Part shown: positions 42,186 through 45,839 of the stretch, in pieces
Layout: every line of letters begins with the position of its first letter
Numbering within the stretch: the stretch's first letter is position 1
DNA from: Deltaproteobacteria bacterium
GTDB lineage: Bacteria; Bdellovibrionota_C; UBA2361; SZUA-149; JAITKM01
Direction of reading: 5' to 3'
DNA length: 45,839 nucleotides
Assembly: GCA_031278395.1 (NCBI GenBank)
Contig: JAITKM010000014.1
Location: forward strand, 1 to 45,839
Position numbers and translations under genes: made by a program
Notes under the pieces: model-generated
The model's input: the letters and a program-made list of their open reading frames with translations, nothing else
Database searches by the model: none
What the model was told of the DNA's origin: nothing

Positions 42186-43958
42186 ATGATCTACAAATTA
42201 CAAGATATTGCCAATAAATTAAACGCTGAGCTAATTGGTGACGGGAACCTAACAATTACTGGAATTAATCCACTCCAGAGTGCTAGCGAGCAGGATTTAT
42301 CTTTCTTCTCACCCAAAACAGAAAAAAACACCAAAGACTTGCTCAAGATAGCAACTACTAAAACTATCGGAGCAGTTCTAGTTAAAAAATATATTCCTGA
42401 AATTAAATCACCACAAATTATTACAGCTAACCCACTACACGCTATCATTGGTCTGGCTAGTTTATTTCATAAAAAACCCCCTCAACCAACTGGCATACAT
42501 CCTTCAGCTATTATCCACGCAACAGCTAAACTTGGCACCAATGTTTCCGTCGGGGCCTTAGCGGTGATTGGCGAAAAGGTAGTGATTGGAGATAACACCA
42601 CAATTCACCCACACGTTGTGATTTACCCATTTGCCCAAATTGGTAATAACTGCGTTTTACATGCCTCATCTGTGATTCGCGAATATGTAAAACTTGGCAA
42701 CAATTGCCTAATTCAAAACGGCACTGTCATTGGTAGCGATGGCTTTGGTTATGTCCCAGATACACAAACTGGACACAAAAGATTAGTCCATATCGGAACA
42801 GTGGAACTTGAAGATTATGTTGACGTTGGCGCAAATACCACTATTGATAACGGCATGATTGGTAAAACTAAAATCGGCTTTGGTTCAAAGCTAGATAATT
42901 TAGTGCAGGTTGGACATAATGTGCAAATTGGCAAAGCTTGCCTCCTGTGTGCGCAAGTTGGTATTTCGGGCAGCTCTGTTATTGGAAATAATGTAGTTCT
43001 AGCTGGGCAAGTTGGAGTAGCTGATCATACAACAATTGGGGATAATACACGAGCTGGAGCGCAATCTGGTATCCCTAGCGATATTCCAGCTAATCTGGAT
43101 GTTATGGGTTATCCTGCAATCCCTGCCTCAAATTGGCGCCGAGTTCAAGTCATAATCAAAAAACTTCCAGAACTATTAAAGAGATTACATGAATTAGAAA
43201 AAAAGGTTTTGAAAACGCCTCTGATTATTTTTCTTATCGGACTAACAATTCTAACCGCTTGCTCTGGCAATACAGCTCAAAAAAAAGGGATTTTCACCAA
43301 ATCAATTTATACTGATGAACAAATCTTTGAATATGCCCAAAAGAGTTATGCTGATGAAGATTATAATATTGCTATCAATAACTATAACGAACTTTTAGAC
43401 AGTTACCCAACCAGCAAATTTGCTATTACTGCCGAGCTTAAAATTGCGGATGCTTATTTTCTTGATGAAAACTACTTAGAAGCTCAGTATGCTTACGAAC
43501 AATTTATTGCTAATCACCCTTGGAACTCAAACTTACCATATGTTCGTCATCGATTAGGCTTATGTTTTTTAAAACAATACAATGATGAATTGCGCGAACA
43601 ATTACCAATTCTCACGGCGTTAAAACATTTTCAAGAAGTTATCACTTTACATCCTGAATCCGAATATGCAGCTCAAAGCAGTATTGAGATTGAACATTGC
43701 CGCAACATGCTGGCAGACTATGAGCTGCAGGTGGCAAAGTTTTATCTCAAGCAAAACGAACGCACAGCGGCTTTAAAACGCTTATCTTATATTCAAAATT
43801 TTTATTCTGATACTCAAACGGTTTTGCTAGCTAAGCAACTTTTAGAGAAAAAGTTTACTCCTGAAGAAATAGAGGCAAGCCGGCAAGTATCAAATAAAAT
43901 TGTAAGAGATAAACTTCAAACCTTAATTCCAGCCGTCCCGACAGTTATTCAACAGTAG
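42186..43958 (+). CDS. Fused LpxD (lipid A acyltransferase) and BamD (outer-membrane assembly lipoprotein)
   Basis: One uninterrupted frame of 590 codons. Residues 1-341 are a complete LpxD: UDP-3-O-acyl-GlcN N-acyltransferase N-domain (LQDIANKLNAELIGDGN, DLSFFSP), a hexapeptide beta-helix with catalytic His in DNLVQVGHNVQIGK, and the closing helix RRVQVIIKKLPELLKRLHELEKKV. From residue 342 a lipoprotein follows: KTPLIIFLIGLTILTAC with lipobox Cys359, then BamD TPR repeats (DEQIFEYAQKSYADEDYNIAINNYNELL, NPYVRHRLGLCF-like segment, ITLHPESEYA). LpxD acts in the cytoplasm and BamD at the outer membrane, so a single product is hard to place. A TTG at 43209 could start BamD separately, but AAGG lies only 2 bases before it. 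Fusion, internal start, or a lost stop by mutation or assembly error are all possible. Confidence 0.87.
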   Translation: MIYKLQDIANKLNAELIGDGNLTITGINPLQSASEQDLSFFSPKTEKNTKDLLKIATTKTIGAVLVKKYIPEIKSPQIITANPLHAIIGLASLFHKKPPQPTGIHPSAIIHATAKLGTNVSVGALAVIGEKVVIGDNTTIHPHVVIYPFAQIGNNCVLHASSVIREYVKLGNNCLIQNGTVIGSDGFGYVPDTQTGHKRLVHIGTVELEDYVDVGANTTIDNGMIGKTKIGFGSKLDNLVQVGHNVQIGKACLLCAQVGISGSSVIGNNVVLAGQVGVADHTTIGDNTRAGAQSGIPSDIPANLDVMGYPAIPASNWRRVQVIIKKLPELLKRLHELEKKVLKTPLIIFLIGLTILTACSGNTAQKKGIFTKSIYTDEQIFEYAQKSYADEDYNIAINNYNELLDSYPTSKFAITAELKIADAYFLDENYLEAQYAYEQFIANHPWNSNLPYVRHRLGLCFLKQYNDELREQLPILTALKHFQEVITLHPESEYAAQSSIEIEHCRNMLADYELQVAKFYLKQNERTAALKRLSYIQNFYSDTQTVLLAKQLLEKKFTPEEIEASRQVSNKIVRDKLQTLIPAVPTVIQQ

Positions 43959-43994
43959 TGGCAAACTATTTTTATTTAAATCAATTCAAATAAT

Positions 43995-44807
43995 ATGGAA
44001 ATAAAATATACAACTTTACTTTTTTTAAGAAAAGGCGACCAAATTCTTTTAGCTATGAAAAAGCGTGGTTTTGGAGTTGGAAAATATAATGGCGTTGGTG
44101 GAAAATTTATGCCTAATGAGACTCCTCACGAAGCTATGATTAGAGAGTGTCAAGAAGAAATTTTAGTAACACCAACTAAATACTGCCGCGTAGCGCTTAT
44201 CAGATTTAACGAATTATTTGATAACAACCAAAAACAAAAAATAATAATGCATGTATTTCTCGCCGATGAATGGGCTGGCGAGCCAACAGAATCTGAGGAG
44301 ATGTCCCCAAAGTGGTTCAAAATTAGTGATATTCCATATAATAAGATGTTTGCCGACGATATTTTTTGGTTACCACTAATCTTAGAAGAAAAATATATTT
44401 TGGCTGATTTTGATTTTAATAAAGATTGGACGCTGGCTTCTTCAAATATAATTGAAATTAAAAAAGAAGATTTGGCTGAAGATTTATTTAAAGGAATTGT
44501 GGTTGTAGAGAGTTTAGCGAATCGAGAGATCTTAGATAAAATGTTGGTCGTCGATATAAAAAGAAGTGTATCTTTAAACCGGACTCTTTGGACAGGGTAT
44601 TTAAGAAAAGAGTTTATTTATTCATTAGCTAGTAATCTTAATGACCAATTTTATACCTATTTTTGGAAGGGGAAAAATATTATTGTGGTTTTTCAAAACA
44701 AGATTTTTGAATTTAATTACGCTGACCGCGTAAAATTAGAGCAAACAATTGCTTACGGTGAGACTCTTAAAATCCCCAAAGAGCAATTAGACTTTACAAT
44801 TGATTAA
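43995..44807 (+). CDS. MTH1-like Nudix hydrolase with extra C-terminal domain
   Basis: A 270-residue protein. Residues 1-~145 form a Nudix domain with the box G36-x5-E42-x7-R50-E51-CQ-E54-E55; the last Gly of the consensus is Leu. The segment MKKRGFGVGKYNGVGGKF is strikingly like eukaryotic MTH1/NUDT1, which removes 8-oxo-dGTP and other oxidised purine nucleotides, and the MSPKWFKISDIPYNKMFADD stretch also matches that group. So sanitation of oxidised nucleotides is the likely job. The last ~115 residues (from about DFDFNKDWTL) are unfamiliar to me, mixed alpha/beta, with IVVVESLANREILDKM and FWKGKNIIVVFQNKIFEFNY; I assign no function. The gene starts 36 bases after lpxD-bamD and converges on the NlpE-like gene. 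Confidence 0.85.
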   Translation: MEIKYTTLLFLRKGDQILLAMKKRGFGVGKYNGVGGKFMPNETPHEAMIRECQEEILVTPTKYCRVALIRFNELFDNNQKQKIIMHVFLADEWAGEPTESEEMSPKWFKISDIPYNKMFADDIFWLPLILEEKYILADFDFNKDWTLASSNIIEIKKEDLAEDLFKGIVVVESLANREILDKMLVVDIKRSVSLNRTLWTGYLRKEFIYSLASNLNDQFYTYFWKGKNIIVVFQNKIFEFNYADRVKLEQTIAYGETLKIPKEQLDFTID

Positions 44808-44815
44808 AATCAGCT

Positions 44816-45199
44816 TTATTTTGTTAGGCGATAATTTAAAGTTGAATTAATACGATTACCTTCCAGATCGAGAAGTTCAAGAGTATTATGATCTACAATA
44901 AAATATCTTATTTGTGAATTTACTAACTCTAAGGTTGTTAAATCTTCTGAGATTTCCCAAATTCCAGAATTGGTATTTACAAAATCTCTATCTAAATAAC
45001 TTTCAGTTAGATGATATGTTTCGTCTAAATCTAGCTTTAATATTGTTTCAATCCCTGAACAATCTGCACACGGCAAAGTTCCTTTAAAGGTTCCAACTAA
45101 CCTAATTACTAAGCCTGTTTTTGGATCTTCTTGGTCAAAAATGACATATGATACCCCAACTAATAGAAGCAAACTAATCACAAAAGCTAACAACTTCAT
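44816..45199 (-). CDS. NlpE-N-like envelope protein
   Basis: A 127-residue exported protein with an N-terminal hydrophobic segment (LLAFVISLLLLVGVSYVIF) and an NlpE N-terminal-type domain: GTFKGTLPCADCSGIETILKLDLDETYHLTESYL, then GIWEISEDLTTLELV and LELLDLEGNRI. The PCADC (CxxC) is the family's copper/redox site. E. coli NlpE is a surface-sensing and copper-stress lipoprotein; this one has no lipobox Cys and would be held by an uncleaved or signal-peptidase-I-type segment. AAAGGAGG stands 6 bases before the ATG. Convergent with the Nudix gene, 8 bases apart. Confidence 0.85.
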   Translation of the reverse strand: MKLLAFVISLLLLVGVSYVIFDQEDPKTGLVIRLVGTFKGTLPCADCSGIETILKLDLDETYHLTESYLDRDFVNTNSGIWEISEDLTTLELVNSQIRYFIVDHNTLELLDLEGNRINSTLNYRLTK

Positions 45200-45295
45200 A
45201 AATCCTCCTTTGATAATTAATATAATATTAGTAGCAAAAAATAGACTTTTTTGTCGAAACTATGACTATAACATAAAAAGCAAATTTTGATAACT

Positions 45296-45524
45296 GTTGC
45301 TTGATTTTGGACTTAATTTTGGTATGGGGTTTTGGTGGTAATTTTAATTTTGGTATGAGGTTACTTTATTTATTACAAATTTAAATGGTAATTTTGGTAT
45401 GGGGTTGCTTGATTTTGGACTTAATTTTGGTAATTTTGGTATGGGGTTAATTGGTTAATTTTGGTATGGGGTTTAATTTTGGTATGGGGTTACTTTATTT
45501 ATTACAAATTTAAATGGTAATTTT
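45296..45524. repeat. AATTTTGGTATGGGG minisatellite
   Basis: Six full copies of AATTTTGGTATGGGG (one with GAGG) begin at 45315, 45346, 45390, 45432, 45457 and 45475. Two longer units are also repeated exactly: GTTGCTTGATTTTGGACTTA... (near 45296 and 45404) and a 37-base stretch starting GGTTACTTTATTTATTACAA (45359-45395 and 45488-45524). Spacing is irregular, as in slippage or recombination-grown arrays. Confidence 0.9.
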
Positions 45525-45588
45525 AAAAATTAACTTAAAAACTAATAAGTTAAGAGTTTTAAATTATAAACCAAAAGTAACCCCATAC
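45482..45588. repeat. Inverted repeat GTATGGGGTTACTTT / AAAGTAACCCCATAC
   Basis: Perfect 15-base arms at 45482-45496 and 45574-45588. Further variants are GGGGTTACTTTG at 45619-45630, GTAACCCTC at 45661-45669 and AAAGTAACCCTGTACC near 45708-45723. The motif therefore occurs in both directions across the region and could fold into several alternative hairpins. Confidence 0.8.
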
Positions 45589-45839
45589 TAAGAACCAGAA
45601 TTACTAACCACTAAATAAGGGGTTACTTTGTTTATTAGTTTTTTCATGCCTTAAATAAATGTAACCCTCTAAATTATTTTATAATTTCTAAAAAAGTATA
45701 AAAAATAAAAGTAACCCTGTACCAGAAAAACCAGAACCAGAAAGCCACCAGAAAAAAGCCAGACCAGAAAAAAAACAGAAAAAAGCTCTTGAAAAAATAT
45801 CTAGACAAGAAAATATAATTAATTTAATCACAGTTTCCC

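Larger units (their letters stand above)
45200..45839. other. 640-base non-coding end region with repeats
   Basis: No start-to-stop gene is visible. From 45296 to 45524 it is an irregular minisatellite; inverted copies of its GGGGTTACTTT motif follow to 45720. The last ~120 bases are purine-rich with recurring CCAGAA/ACCAGA units (45719-45790). The frame reading PEKPEPE there stays open to the window edge but has no start codon after its last upstream stop, so I do not call a gene. Confidence 0.65.

Noticed and set aside
45296-45524. CRISPR array
   Set aside because: The repeat core is only ~15 bases, spacing is irregular, the spacers themselves are repeated, and no cas gene is nearby.

Overview
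The window looks like a chromosomal segment from a strongly AT-rich, diderm (LPS-making) bacterium with a flagellum. LpxD and BamD show an outer membrane; FtsQ/FtsA/FtsZ/MurB show a normal divisome; a flagellin gene carries a textbook sigma-54 promoter. The mix of CarD/CdnL, PyrR, DUF6178, DUF1844 and DUF4340 proteins with an Flp pilin resembles low-GC lineages of the old 'Deltaproteobacteria' or related candidate phyla. That placement is inference from gene content. There is no rRNA, and I recognise no tRNA, CRISPR array or intact transposase.  Layout. (1) 33-215: an Flp-type pilin, probably the edge of a tad locus. (2) 299-13631, all plus strand and even more AT-rich than the rest: a cell-surface glycan block. 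It encodes a YfhO GT-C protein, a Gfo/Idh/MocA dehydrogenase, two DegT aminotransferases, two SDR epimerases, a GtrB/CsbB-type GT2, a pair of small EmrE/ArnE-ArnF-like membrane proteins, a metallophosphoesterase, an ATP-grasp ligase, an OafA-type acyltransferase and a hexapeptide acetyltransferase. Two 113-125 bp palindromic elements sit in it and alter gene ends. (3) 13685-22091, minus strand: dnaE, flagellin, a lytic transglycosylase without a signal peptide, rlmE, an M42 aminopeptidase, and a DUF4160-DUF2442 cassette bracketed by perfect 85-bp direct repeats. (4) 22349-24382, plus: a superfamily-1 helicase. (5) 24820-31518, minus: a division cluster read in the order BPL_N-like gene, murB, ftsQ, ftsA, ftsZ, mrp. 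The Mrp has no cysteine. (6) 31933-45199, mixed strands, mostly housekeeping: GT4-like transferase, TsaD with DUF1844, CarD-PyrR-DUF6178, DUF4340, MetG-MltB, a single reading frame joining LpxD to BamD, a MTH1-like Nudix protein with an extra C-terminal domain, and an NlpE-like protein. (7) 45200-45839: non-coding, filled by an irregular minisatellite with inverted copies.  How the genes fit together. The glycan block can make an amino/acetamido sugar (dehydrogenase, aminotransferase, acetyltransferase: a WbpB/WbpE/WbpD-like set). It can also put a sugar on polyprenyl phosphate (GT2), flip it (SMR-like pair) and transfer it outside the membrane (YfhO). Sugar identity and acceptor cannot be read from sequence.  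The most unusual items are the LpxD-BamD fused frame, the coding-compatible palindromic elements, the direct-repeat-bracketed DUF4160-DUF2442 cassette with a TGA at a usual tryptophan position, the cysteine-free Mrp, and the terminal minisatellite. Several intergenic spaces carry small palindromic repeats that create false upstream starts. I corrected starts for dnaE, rlmE, the GT2, the helicase, the BPL_N protein, the DUF4340 protein and metG accordingly.
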